Below, one piece after another: positions 19,020 through 31,180 of a stretch of 64,000 nucleotides of DNA. Where the stretch lies: positions 39,880,437-39,944,436 of the forward strand of contig JALGQZ010000004.1 in NCBI GenBank assembly GCA_023105745.1, in the 5' to 3' direction. The DNA is from Austropuccinia psidii. Taxonomy: Eukaryota > Basidiomycota > Pucciniomycetes > Pucciniales > Sphaerophragmiaceae. The notes under the pieces were generated by a model that saw only the letters and a program-made list of their open reading frames with translations, was not told where the DNA came from and searched no databases. Each line of letters opens with the position of its first letter. Position 1 is the stretch's first letter. The position numbers were made by a program, and so were the translations under genes.

Positions 19020-20237
19020 AACGCCAATAGACAAGCTATCTCTTCCCAGTTCATCAAAAGTTCTCTGGAATTCATCAATCAACTCATGCTCATACTACAC
19101 CAATTTGGAAGAAATTTCTTAAGAAGAAGTTCCAGGAATAATTCTGTGATTTTCAATAGACAATAATCCCCCAACTATCTCCAAAAACCCTCCTAAAAAG
19201 TCCTGCCATAAAATCTTGAGGTTCAGTAATCACATTTGAATCCCCTCTGGTAAACCTGACTGGCGAATGCTCTCTTATTTGAAAAAAATTAAGCTTCTGA
19301 GATAGGTAAGGGTAATCATTTAGCTCTACTTCTATTGGAGGTGCGGGTCACAGGTTTCAAATTGGAAGAAGGAGGCATGGGTGATGATCTAGGCTGAGGA
19401 AACGCTGATGGCCTTGTTGGAGGAGCTACGGCATGTGGTCTAGCAGTGGATGGATGGGGTGAGGATTGGTAAACAGAGGAAGGGACAGCAGAAATTCTGG
19501 GTTAGAAATTTCTTGGATTACTGGGTATAACATGACTTTGGAAGGTTCCAGAAGGTGGATGATAAGGAGAGGAATTATGAAGTTGGCCAATGTTCTGGTT
19601 TGTGACTTCAACATCATTACTACCTTCACCATAAGGATTAGTTGGAAAATTGGAAATTCTTCTGATACTATTAACTCTCCCTTTATTGTCAATCCTAAAG
19701 ATGAGAAACTCTAAGCTGGAATAAATGGGCCTCCCATCAGTGGGAATAGACTCTCCAACATTGGTCCACCTTTGGACATCTCTCTGCCTGGATCCAGTCA
19801 CTAAGCTAAGTCATCAGTACAATTCAAAGCAAGAAATGAAGACAAATACAATTGGAATACCCAGAAATAGCATCAGGAGTGGGAGCCTCAGAAATTGGGA
19901 GCTCCACTCCGTATGGAATATCCTTTTTTCTCAACAGGAATATTCTTACAGTTGACATTGCAAAGGCTTCTTCCCAACATAGCAGTGGTGGCACTTGGAG
20001 GACCATGAATTTAAGGGTTGAAAAAAATGATTTACCTTTTGTCAAGAATTTGGTACAGGAAGGATCCAATACTTCATCTGCCTTGTAGCCATCATAAACT
20101 CCAGCTGGTTCAAAAAAGCCATAATAAGGCATTGACCAAGGTAAATCTAGTTCAATATAAGCACCAGAACCATAAAGACCAGAAGGTGGTGGTGCAGAAG
20201 GAGAAGATTCAGTGGGTGGAGTCAGCTTAGAGCTCAT
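19020..20237 (-). pseudogene. Antisense accessory gene of G0 (decayed, about 400 codons)
   Basis: It lies on the minus strand, opposite to G0, between the chromodomain and the 3' LTR. The N-terminal frame starts MSSKLTPPTESSPSAPPPSG (20237) and includes YDGYKADEVLDPSC. A second frame continues as MTGSRQRDVQRWTNVG and GRPIYSS (19801-19502). Further frames carry Pro/Ser-rich sequence and end near 19035 with ELIDEFQRTFDELGR. Between 20003 and 19970 another frame reads SKCHHCYVGKKP, a Cys-pair remnant. From recall, intact rust relatives have six cysteines spaced C-x2-C-x6-C-x10-C-x2-C-x6-C, like a Zn2Cys6 cluster; here several are lost. Function unknown; a DNA-binding role is a hypothesis. Confidence 0.65.
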
Positions 20238-21089
20238 TTTCTAGAGCCAAGGTGGGAAAGATTCAAGATTCAGTCAGGAAAAGCTCAAGAATTTTCCAAG
20301 AAGTCATCATTTTTTTGCCACAAAAACAATTTTTGACCCCATCAAAGCCTTGAAGGAGGCCCAAAAGATATCTTTGGGATCCCCCTTTCATCAAGCCTAG
20401 AACCTCTTTTTTTGGCCCTGGGAACACTCCAAATCAATGCCATAAATGCGTCCCTTGGACCCCCGGACACCCATCCAAATTGGGCCCAGGGGCCTTCTAT
20501 ACCCCTTACAGACAATGGGCCATAAATACCCCAAAATGATAACAATGGAAATTTTGGCCATGGATCCCCAGTTGCATGAATTTCGCGAAAAGACCCAAAT
20601 TTACCCAAATTGACATAAAAGCCATTTTGGGCCACTTTTCAAGGCTTATGTGGACTAGAACCCTACCCATCAAGGCCTCAAAAGGTGAAATATTCAGTTT
20701 TACCTTCAAATTGTCCATGCATGCTGTTTTGGCCAGTTCATGAAAGTATGGAACTGATATGGCCATTTTGCATCATTTTTTTGAGCTGAATGCAAATTCA
20801 GTGTTTATTCTGAGATACACCCCAAGATAAATTTGAGGAAGGCACTCTTGGAGAAGAGAAGACTGAAGGAATAAGAATTGACCCAAAAAGAAGAACACTT
20901 CCATTTATGAAGGGTTGAGGATGTTTCAAGTTAAGTTAATTGAAGAGAAGAGTGAAGATGAAGGATTTTAAGGATAATGGACAAGAGGAAAGGAAATTTA
21001 AATTGAATTTTTTGTGAAAAAGATATGAGGAAGCTGGGAAGACACTCAAGAGTGGTGGTATATTATGGTGTTCAGGAGCGCACTAGTTT
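20238..21089. other. Upstream region of the antisense gene, GGCC-rich part at 20340-20770
   Basis: No supported gene. 20340-20770 has many GGCC words (TTGGCC, GGGCCAT, TGGCCAT), resembling the 5' part of the long LTR-A. It may be the promoter of the antisense gene, which reads away from it on the minus strand. 20780-21089 is purine-rich and leads to the polypurine tract. Confidence 0.45.
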
Positions 21090-21103
21090 CAAGAGGGGGA
21101 TAC
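21090..21103 (+). promoter_or_regulatory. Polypurine tract of G0
   Basis: CAAGAGGGGGATAC lies directly before the LTR start at 21104. Gypsy elements prime plus-strand DNA from such a tract. It fixes the orientation of this LTR as the 3' LTR of a plus-strand element. Confidence 0.7.
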
Positions 21104-21850
21104 TGTCACAGCCATCATCAGGGGTAAAGAGAATTCCAAGCTTATAGCCACTCAAAGTCACCAAGGCAGAAAATCCTTGCTGTGCCTGAGTATCCATCTT
21201 CAGCAATCTGCATTTCAAAAAATCATAAAGCTGGATTCACCAATGCAGCCTGTCACTAATAGTACAGGATTGATTCACCAAAGACAGTTTTGGATTGACA
21301 AGCCTGAAACTGTATGATCACCAAACTTCACCACAACTCTTGTACAGACCCTTTACATTCATAAAAGGGCTTCATTATCAAAATGAATTTAATAAAAATT
21401 CTTCTCATGAAAATTTACTCTTTGGATCAGGGCTGGTAGATTCTCACATATAAAAGTCCCTTTTCCTGTCTCTGGGGACCTTTCCCCAGTTAGTTAATGT
21501 ATTTGATTTATTATTTGATAAATGTCCTTATTCTTTTCTTTGGAATATGATATTTATTCATATTAATTTAGTATATGCATTTCTTCGCCTGTTCATTAGA
21601 GTCGTAGTGGCCATATCCTTATTAACCCCTCTTTTTCTTTCTGACAGGCTGGAACAGTGGACTTGGAATTTTGTGGTTGGCTCTTTTATTTCTTACTTTT
21701 ATTATTTTATTTTTTCTTCTTTTCTTATATATTTTCTATTAGAAATACTATTCTTATCACACCCTTAAGCATACTATTTCTTACTCCACTTGAGCGCTCA
21801 ATAAGTGAGTCTCTCCCAAGCTCTCTTCACTTACAAGAGCCCGTGTGACA
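21104..21850 (+). repeat. 3' LTR of G0 (LTR-A, short form, 747 bp)
   Basis: It starts TGTCACAGCCATCATC and ends GAGCCCGTGTGACA. The 3' part (from CATATAAAAG near 21448 and the CTGGGG/CCCCAG pair at 21472-21489) matches the long LTR-A; the 5' part does not. The flanks GATAC and AATAG do not match, as expected for the 3' LTR of an element whose 5' end is elsewhere. Confidence 0.85.
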
Positions 21851-22359
21851 AATAGCTTCAAGTACAAGATTCTCATGTGTTGTTTATAATGAAAGCACAC
21901 AATAGGAAATATAAAGCTTCAAAATTCCACATTGAACAGTTTTACTTTTTCCCAAAATCAGAAATCAAGGCATAACTATTATATTTAAAATTGAGCAAGA
22001 ATGTTTAAGCTTTGGTATATAATAAAATTTGAAACAAATATATAGGATTTTAAAAGAAAAATCTCAAATTTAGTCCATAATGTTGAGGTTTGATATTCCA
22101 CAATGACATATTTGCTCCTTTTAATTATTTTGTAGAGACTATGGAACAAAAGATAGCTATGGTAATTTTTGAGAAAATATTCAATCATAAAAAGAGGCTT
22201 TATATTGGGGAGCTGGAGCACAGAGTATAAATGTGAATTGACTCAAATTGATAAATGCCTTGAATTTTGAAATAAAGCTAATTTATAAATCTGTAATGAA
22301 AAACTCCTAGATATTAGCTTCATAGAAGGTTCAAAATGTAAATAAGGTTTTTAGATTCC
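21851..22359. other. AT-rich intergenic stretch, nothing recognised
   Basis: I see no coding signal, RNA gene or repeat here. Base composition is strongly AT. It may be the older DNA into which G0 inserted. Confidence 0.4.
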
Positions 22360-22893
22360 TGTGTACCTTAAAATCTCTTTCATATACTCAAAAGACCATA
22401 CAAAACCAAAAAAAAAACAAATACAATTAGTTCATCCTTACATAAAAATAAACAAATAAACAAATTTATTCATAAGTTCAATTAAATTGAGGAGAAAAGG
22501 AAAGTAAATATATTTCTTACAAAAACTGTGGAAAAATGAAATTTTATATAAATTTTATTGATTTTTGAAAAAAAATTATAAAATAGTTATTATATTATCA
22601 TATTTATTTTGAAGGCCAACTATCAATTAATCCCAAAGAAGTATCCTGGTAGAATCTCTTTTGTATCTTTAGATACATCTTTGAGAGTATTCCTCAATAG
22701 ATTGTTATTTTTGGTAAAAAAAAATCTTTATAGTATCATTTTCATATTGTAATGAGCTTTAGAGAGACTCTCTTGGTGTGTTTTAATATTCAACTATTTG
22801 AATTTTTAATTTGAAATAATTTCAACCAATAGAAGTATTTGAGAAAAATGAAGTACTTAATGCTTAATAGAATTTTCATATCCACACCTTACA
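22360..22893 (+). repeat. Decayed LTR-C copy with a large internal deletion (534 bp)
   Basis: It begins TGTGTACCTTAAAATC with CATATACTCAAAAGACC and ends TCATATCCACACCTTACA, matching both ends of LTR-C. About 1.25 kb of the middle is missing. The flanks ATTCC and GCACA do not match, so it is old or rearranged. Confidence 0.7.
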
Positions 22894-23264
22894 GCACACC
22901 GAACCCCTTGAATATTTGGTATAGAGATTTCAAATTTAGGCTTGAGTTATCTATCTCTTACATATTACCAGAAACCATTTTGATACACTATAAACACTGA
23001 GGATTTAAATATTCCAAGTATTTGAAACCTTAAATTTTTGAATTTTAAATAAGAGTATTAAGGCCTGTATGCTTCTACATAATTTATTTATTGACACACC
23101 CAAAGATTTGACATTCCTTCAAAAATAGAGATATAGAAACAAAAATTCTATTGTTTAATCAAGTTTATGAATATTTGAGACACTTTTTCCACAAATCTAT
23201 GAGAGAAGCTAATGTTTCATGACACCTATATAGCTCTACCAAGCACAATTTGGGAATATATAGG
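22894..23264. other. AT-rich stretch, nothing recognised
   Basis: It lies between two decayed LTRs. No frame, RNA gene or repeat is supported. Confidence 0.4.
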
Positions 23265-24635
23265 TTTCCAGGCTAAAAATATAAAAGAGCTATAAGGATG
23301 GTAAATAACACTAAAAATAGGACTGTGAAATGGTAAAATAATCTTAAAAAGAGTTTTTAAAAGATATTCAGGGCTTTCATATGAAAATAGTGGTGGTGAG
23401 TGATATTGAAAGCCCTGGATGCAGCTTTATCAATCGGTTTATCATAAAAAAAAGGCTAAAATAACTAAATTAGAATTATACCTGGTTATTTTCCAAGATT
23501 AGAACTTTTTTTGACAGTTTTCCTATGTAGGAATTCAAGATTTGGATGGGGATTTCACTTTGGGGCAGAGAAAGGTCCCGTTTTATCCTGAAAATGGATG
23601 GAAAGGTCCTCTATACCAGTTCACATGGAGGAAGTGAAGATTTTTCACTTTCAAATAATGGCTTGTGGCTTTAGAAAAGCCTGTATAGCCTGTATTGGGC
23701 TCAAATTCTGCTTTAAGACCACATCTGGGAAGCTCTCACCAATACAGGTTCAAAGGTTTGGTCTGGGTACCACACATGTATGTGACCCATTTATCCAAAA
23801 ATAAATGGGGTATTTAAGGATAAACAGGCTCCTTTGTCTAATTGACACCTCATATTTAAAGATATGGGAAAGTATCCCACAGTAAAGGCATATTGGCCCA
23901 GCTGTTGGATTTTAAATTTGAAAATGCCATAACTTTGTTACTATTCAAGATATTGAGCTCAAGGTTGGTTCATTTTGTAGACCATAATAGGGTTTACACA
24001 ATGGTACCTATTTTGGTATGGATAGTATTGAATATGGAAAGGCTATACCATGTTGAATTACCAATATCCTAATATGGATTTTTCTCAAATCCTATATGGA
24101 ACTTGATTTCTCCATAAATTTAGTTCCACATGGGTAATGGGGAAATGGATAAATAAATAAAATAGTCCTTATTGTTCTCTTTCCAAAATGACCCAATTTT
24201 AGGTATCCAACACTAAAACTATAGAAGTTATATTAGAGGTGAAAATTTTATTTGCCCTTATTGGCTTGAACTGGACCATAACCTTGGTAGTTTTGATGAT
24301 AGCTCAGTTTGGCTAGTAACATTTGATAGCCCTGACTGAGAGCTTCAATTCAAACAACCATTTGATGGGTTTCAGCCTCTTTCTCTGGATTTTATATGAG
24401 AGGTGAAAATTGAGGTGTATGCTCAGAAACTGCTTTGAGCCTTAAGAAATTTGTTATTATTTATCCTATGATTATGGGACTTGTATATTTGTAAAAAGGT
24501 TAGTTTACTCTTTATTTTGATACCTCTTGAGACTTTTTGGCTCTGATCCATGTTTTGGTGGTATATTACTCTTCCATTGGTTTATGGTATTTTGACTGTT
24601 ATTCTTGTGCTCTGTTTTTGTATCACAAGTTGACA
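23265..24635 (-). repeat. Decayed LTR-B copy
   Basis: On the minus strand it runs from TGTCAACTTGTGATAC (24635) to about 23265. It carries the LTR-B landmarks in order, including GGTGGTGAGTG with GAAAGCCCTGG near 23390-23415 and TGGCTTGTGG near 23660. It is more diverged than the other copies and has no clear target duplication. Confidence 0.75.
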
Positions 24636-27600
24636 TAAGTGTTCTAGCACCCAATTCTTGAATAAAGCTCTCAATGTGAATTTTTGCCAGCATAAAAAAC
24701 TTATTTTGAGTAATTAAAAGATCTCTCATGCAATATCAATATAGTGAAAAAACTTTGAAATGAAATAATTATCACTGTTTTGATTTAAGATAGTGCTTGT
24801 GAGCATATGAAAACTTATAGACTCTATCAAAGTCTAAAAACACAATCTTATGGTCCCAAAAAATAATTAGATATCTCATAGATGTACAAATCTCATTTCT
24901 TTTCAAAAAGAACCAAATTATATAGAAAAAAGCCATTATTGATGAAGGTAAGGGATGATATCATTATAATACTAAGTTGATTATTCATAAGTGTCAAGCA
25001 CAGAATACATAAATTTATCTTTGAATATTTTAAGCATCAATAATATCTGATATAATGATAATTCAATTAATATTGAACTAATTGAAGTATTACCAAAAGG
25101 TGGTTAATTATTTAATGCAGAATTATCACAAGACTCATCAAATATTCTTTAAGCCTATATTTACCTTATTGAAATCAGTAATTATATTTAATATCATGTT
25201 TATAGCTATGCCATTATTTTCATCCCTTATTAAACTAACTTTGAAACGTTACAAAGAGTCATATTTACATTTTGGGGGAATGGATTTTTGTTTTAGTCTT
25301 TCTAGGAGATATGTAATCTTTCAAGCAATATTTGTATAAAATCTATAATTTGGACATATTTTCAAATATAAAAAAGTGAAGAAGTTTATGATATGATTTC
25401 CTATTTCAGAAGCTTCTTTATTTTGATAGAGAGATATAGCAAATACTCTAAATTAAAAATTTCTTAAAATATCTATTATCATCTTTAAAATTGAGATTAT
25501 TACCATGAAAAGATTAATCTTTCTTGATAAATCAGCCTCCAATTAGAGCTAAAATTAAGCATAATTTGAGCTCATTCATAGTCAAATAAATCTTAAAGTC
25601 AAGGAAAATATATAGCCCAATTATTGTGAGATGAGAATTATATGTTCAAAGTTTTTTCTTGAAATTTTGTTAATAAAATAAAAAATCAGGGTAAAATTGA
25701 TTCAAAATGCAATAAGAAATAATAAATACTCTGGAAATGTTTAAGAGAATTCCTTTCTGTAAGTTTAATTATTTTCTTTATAAAGCTTTTCATCAAAATT
25801 CATAGTTTTACAAAGAATTTGACTAAAGCTATCATTTAATTCAGGTTTCAATAATATTTAAAGATGATATCCCTGTAAAAGGAAATAATGAAGATGATAA
25901 CATGTATATCCTAATTTTACATTAATGTCTATTTGGAGTTCTGGACATCCAGAATCAATTAAAATTAATATTCTTTTGATAAAATCTACAAATAGAATGA
26001 GTTCATTATTTTCAAAAAAAGAAAAGAATTTACAATTGAAAAAATTGAAAGTAATTTGTGAATAAAGCTGATTCAAATTGAAGAAAAATCATATCAATAT
26101 AGAACTACTATTCTCAAAAAGATTAAAGTAAAATGAAAATTAAACAAGAGGAAGAATAGCAATGGAAAAGATGAATCTTTTTTCAAATTAATTGGAAAGG
26201 TTTGACTTTAAGTAAAAAGAGATTGACCCTCACCAGAAGCACAGGCAAAAAAGAAATTATTTTTCAAGCCTCAAAAGGGAAAAAAATGGAAAACCAAAGA
26301 GTCAGACTGAAGCCCTCAGAAACAGGAAACAGCTATCAACCAGAAGCCACTAAGGGGACAGAAAACTATGTTGATTCAACACAATAATCCAAAAAATCTC
26401 AATGATTGCAGACAAATTATCTTTAGCTCTTAAACTTGAAATGAACAGATATATTTACCATAAAAATATGAGGGTTGCTGATAAGGCAAAATGACATAAA
26501 TAATTAATCTTTTCTTATGTGTATATACAAATTAACATGATACATCCTCCTTCATTAGACCTCAGAAAGAAAAAAAAGAAGACCAAAAAGAAAAAGAAAA
26601 AGGCTGGATATAAAATTGATTTATTCTAAATAATAGATGAATATCCTGTCATTAGGAACATTAATAAAAATTTCAACAAAGAAAGCTAAGACAAGAATTG
26701 AAACTAATAAGAAAAGCTCATTTGTACCCACCATTTCCTCAAAGAAAGTATTAAATATAAAATGGATAATGAGAAATAAATCATAGCCACACCTTAATAA
26801 GATGATTTCTCTTAAACTCAGAAAATATCTCTATTAATTATGGATTACAAAATCTTGAATTTCACACCACAAATAACCTAAATGGAAAAGAAGTAAATAA
26901 AAGCAGGAATCTACACAGTTCATAGAGAAGGAATGGAAGAAGAAATACTTCTAAGGAGAAAATAATTCCGGGAAGCCTTCCTCGTAAACTAAGAGCAGAC
27001 CAGAGCTGCAATCCTTGAGGTATATGTTACATACCCAAATAGGCCACTACTAATATCAAAAGGAATTCTGAACTATGAATAGCCCATAAGACATGCATAT
27101 ATTGAGTAATCATCAATTATTATTGTAGAAAAGATGGATAACTTTTTCTGTGAATAAGTCCATAAATTTAAGGCCAGATTTGAATTCTACACAAATTTCC
27201 ACCTAGGGTTGCTCCATAGAGTGAATACACTTAAATTAACTGTATGAGGTAGTAATATTGAAAATAATTCAACACCACATCATCAATAAAAAATGCAAGA
27301 ATTGTAATTTTTTTTCTCAATTTCAGGCCAAAATAATGGAAATGTAGGAAATCCCATATTGAATATAAACTAGAAAGAGTGCTATTCATATTTGTAGCAC
27401 ATTATATTACTGTATTCATACATACAGATTTGATAAACCCATAGTGGATATTGGTCTTTAAGCCTGAATTGCTGTTTTTGACATGAAAATAGCTAAGGGG
27501 GACAAAAGACATTAAAGAGAGCCAGGGTACCCAGCTTCTATGCCTCTGAGGCATGGGTAGCTCTAAAGCTTTGATTGATGGATTATCATGGCTCAATTAT

Positions 27601-27985
27601 TATCCTAAAAGCTTTTTGGGAACTTGGTTACCAAGTTAAAGTCCCATGAAATCATATGAAAATAGCAAATGAGCTGCTATTTTGATGTGACAAGGAGGTA
27701 ATGAGAAACTCTGACTCTTTTAACCATTAAAACTATTGATTATTTAACATGGAAAACCAATAGAAGAGTAATCAAAATCATTTCTGTACTAGTATCAATG
27801 CATTTACCTCATGGGAATCTATTATTATGCCATTTGCTTTTCTATGTAGAAATAAGGTAAAGTTTTTAAAAATTCATTAAGAATGCAATTATTGAGTAAT
27901 ACTTCTGAACCTTTCAGTACCAATTGAGAAAGGGAAAATCCATAGCAAAACCAACAAGAATTACCACTTCACAGTTTAAATTAAT
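24636..27985. other. 3.3 kb AT-rich region without a supported gene
   Basis: I find no retroelement domain, tRNA or clear repeat. Two short frames stand out slightly by composition: 26202-26387 plus (Lys/Glu-rich) and 27402-27596 minus, containing ALELPMPQRHRSWVPWLSL. Neither has homologues I recognise, splice context or a paired frame. They could be fossils of an older element or chance. Confidence 0.4.
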
Positions 27986-29817
27986 TGTGAGCCTTAGAGG
28001 TAATTTCATATACTCAAAAGACCACAAATACAAAAATAACATATTAATATAAATGAAATAAATTTATTTATAAAATAAAAATCAAAATATAAATATAAAA
28101 TTATATTAAAAATAAAAAATGAATTACAATTTAAAAATAAAAATACATCAAATTTTGTAAGTATAAAATTACATTTATACTTGAAAAAATTAAGTAAAAA
28201 TGAAATTTTAACAAAATTGTGAAAAAATAAATAAATTTGGAAAAAATTTAAATAAAAATTACTATAACTTTTTATCCAATAAATAAACACATAAAAATTA
28301 TTTTACCATTGGATTCCTCATAAAAAATCAGGTGGGGTCACCTCTGAGTGAAACTCTTGTAACTCAACTCTAAATAAGCTTAAATTAAGTTTTTAGTATT
28401 TTCAATACAAAAGTTGAAAATCCTCAAAACTTTAATTTAGCTCACACAACATGTGGTGTTAACCATCAAATTTTGTGTTCAAATTGAGGTGTTGTGTTTA
28501 GTTCAGAAGTTATGCGGAATTGAAGTATTTGCAATTGAATTCAATTGAAATGTCAAAACGTGCGTGTGTATTACATAAGTGAGCTTTGATTTACATATGA
28601 AGTGTCAATTATTACTGTATTGTACTGTACAATTGAATTGAATTACATATGTAAATTATAAGTAGAATACATGATGAGGAATTAAAGGAAAAATAAATTG
28701 GAAAGATTAAATTTGGGGCGGAAAAGGAACTCCAGCTCTAAGGGGGAGCTAGACCCCCAAAATCCTTGCTGACAGGCGTGGGATGTCAAAATTCACGCAA
28801 AGGTTCATCACTTTTGGCCTGGAATTGAGTTACAGGGTCTGTGAACTCAATTGATGATGAGGTTTTAATACCAACTAGGGTAGTTTTAGCTGTTGCCAAG
28901 AGGGTAAAACTACCCTTAAGATGAAGAAATCATACAAAAAAAACCATTTTAACTGGTTTCTACGCCTCTGACGCACATTCTGACGTGTTTTGAAGGCTCT
29001 AGGCCTGGTATTTCTATAGTAATGGCTGATTTAAGGGTCTAAAATGGCTAAAAATGGCTAAAAATGGCTTAAACCAGCCCTTTTTGGTCTGAACCAGGGT
29101 TCAATGATGCAATAATTGGTTTTCTGTCGTCAGACTGTTTTTCACGACTAAAAAGAGTAAATTTTACTTTTTGAGTAAGAGAATTGGAGGCTATAAAAGA
29201 ATGTCTTTTTTGCCCCACTTTTCTCTTCATGTTAGAATCTTTTCCTTTTATTAATTAGTTTAAACACTGTTAAACCAATCAATGAAAGATTCCAACCACC
29301 ATTTTTTAAATCATTTTAATCCTTTTAACCACGTGAAAAAATCATTATAATCATTGTTTGTAACTCTTATAATCATTTTTACCCCTGAACCACCCCAAAA
29401 GTGAATTAAAGCATCTTTCATCACTGTAAGCTTTGTCACTTTGTTACCAAATTCACTCTGGTAACTTTTGGGGTGTTTTCTCTTTAATATTCTTTTTAAA
29501 GACTTTGTTCTTTAATTAATTGCTTGCAGCTCTTTGCTTAATTAATTCCAATTGAAATTGCTCTTGAAGAAATTTCTTTTGTAGCCTTAAAATATCTCTT
29601 GTAGAGTATTTTTTGGATAAATGTTTATTGTTGGTAAAATAATAAATTTTTATAATATTATTGTTTTATACTAATAAGGCTATAAACAATAAAATTGGTG
29701 TGTTTTCTCTTAAAAATAATATTTCTTACTATTTTTAATTGATTCTTACCTTATACAAATTTTGAGGACAGGAAAAGTACTTGATTTTTAATCAAAGGTT
29801 CATATTCACACCTTACA
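27986..29817 (+). repeat. Solo LTR-C (1832 bp) with target duplication TTAAT
   Basis: It starts TGTGAGCCTTAGAGG and ends CACACCTTACA. TTAAT occurs at 27981-27985 and 29818-29822. The TATA box CTATAAAAG is at 29191-29199. It is close in sequence to the G2 LTR, so both are relatively young. Confidence 0.95.
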
Positions 29818-30194
29818 TTAATAGTATTAGTTACAGTCCATTTTAATGATTCCACATGAAACACCAAATATTGAGAAATTCACAGAGAATACAATATGGG
29901 ATTTAATTTCCAATAAAATTGATAGCTTTGGGAAATTAATTTTTGTTTCTACGCAAAAGAAAAAGACATCTGTTACTCCTTTATTTCCCAACCATAAATG
30001 GGTTGGTAGTCATGTAAAATGACTTAATTAAGTAGTTATGATAATCTTACTTGACAACAAGTGATGAAATCTATAATCCAAAGAGGATGACTGGTTTCTC
30101 ATCGAATGATGCTAGTTTTTCTCCATGCCATGCCTTTGTGGGCTGTTGTAAAACTGAAAGAGGCTCCCTCTTGCCATTTTTTCCAAATGATGGG
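29818..30194. other. Short stretch between the solo LTR-C and truncated G7
   Basis: Nothing recognised. At about 30195 it replaces the RT sequence expected after LDKLAKA in G7, so it marks a deletion or insertion boundary. Confidence 0.4.
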
Positions 30195-31180
30195 CTTTTG
30201 CCAGTTTGTCTAAGGCATGACATATCATTGGTATAGGGTACCTGTCAGCTTTTGTGTAGTTATTCAGGGCTCTTAAATGCCCACACAACTTATATTTGCC
30301 ATAATGCCAGGTGATAAAGACAAGAGTGGTGATTTCCACTATTTCATTGTGTCCTATCTTCCTGATGACATTGATTCCTAGGAGTTCATTGATGTGTTTC
30401 TCAATTTCCTTCCTAGTTTCCACAATTACTGGGTATGGAGGTCTTCTCAGCATGGATGGATAAGGTCTTTCCACATCCGGATATAATTCTATATCATGGC
30501 CTCTGGTTTTTCCTAATGGTTCTTCACCAATGGCCAATGCTGGGCTATTCTTCCTCAGCATCTTCAGTAAACTAAGTTTTTGCTTACTGGTGAGGGTAGC
30601 AGTAAATTTACCCTCTCTGAGCTCATTCAGTAATTCTTCTAGAGGTTCCTGGGAAGATATATGGTATATGTCAAGTGAAATTTTGGTTTCATTGTTTTTA
30701 CCAAAGTAATATGCCTATTTTTACTGTTGTAAATATCAATGCCATAAATCCTCTGATAGCCTGATCGCAGGAAAAACCCCTGGATGTGGGCATCTTCAAG
30801 TACAAAAAACTCTGGGTTGAGTCTGATATTACCTTTCCTATGGGGTATATTTATCAATTTAATAATTGTCCCAATGGAAGTAAACTTCCCTGATGCACTT
30901 TTGAAGCTCTTTGCCCTGGTTTGGAATAGTTATTTCTTCCAATTTGGGAAGTGATGATCCAGATACTTTCTGGCCACTATTGAGCAGTGTACTCCACTGT
31001 CAATGATCAATGGGTGTTGAGCATTATCTACTCAAACAGTCATTCCTGTGGCTGTCCCATGTATATATGCCATTCCTTTAGTTGGTGTAACTAGGAATGT
31101 TTTGCATATTGTGTGTGTTTACACAAGTTTTTGTTTGCAGTGTCTTGTGGCATTCATGCTTCTAGCTGTATGTCCTGAAT
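30195..31180 (-). pseudogene. G7 pol, 5' part: protease and N-terminal RT
   Basis: Protease has Asp-Ser-Gly at 31001-30993 (LIIDSGVHCSIVARKYLD) and a later YQRIYGIDIYNSKNRHIT segment. The RT N-terminus reads MLRRPPYPVIVETRKEIEKHINELL, then IRKIGHNEIVEITT and LNNYTKADRYPIP. The frame leaves the family pattern after HALDKLAKA near 30195, before the KGFHQ and YxDD motifs. Several frame changes separate protease and RT. Inactive. Confidence 0.85.

Noticed and set aside
20342..20766. Minus-strand frames upstream of the antisense gene
   Set aside because: Two overlapping frames of similar quality without domains; composition matches GGCC-rich LTR-like sequence, so treated as upstream region.
25082..25339. 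Possible membrane protein of 85 aa
   Set aside because: Hydrophobicity follows from AT-rich codons; no start context or conserved feature.
27402..27596. Possible exon with PQRHRSWVPWLSL
   Set aside because: Slightly gene-like composition, but no splice partner, homologue or repeat context visible; left as unassigned.
21851..27985. Search for tRNA or rRNA genes
   Set aside because: No convincing cloverleaf or B-box was seen by eye; a covariance-model scan would be decisive.
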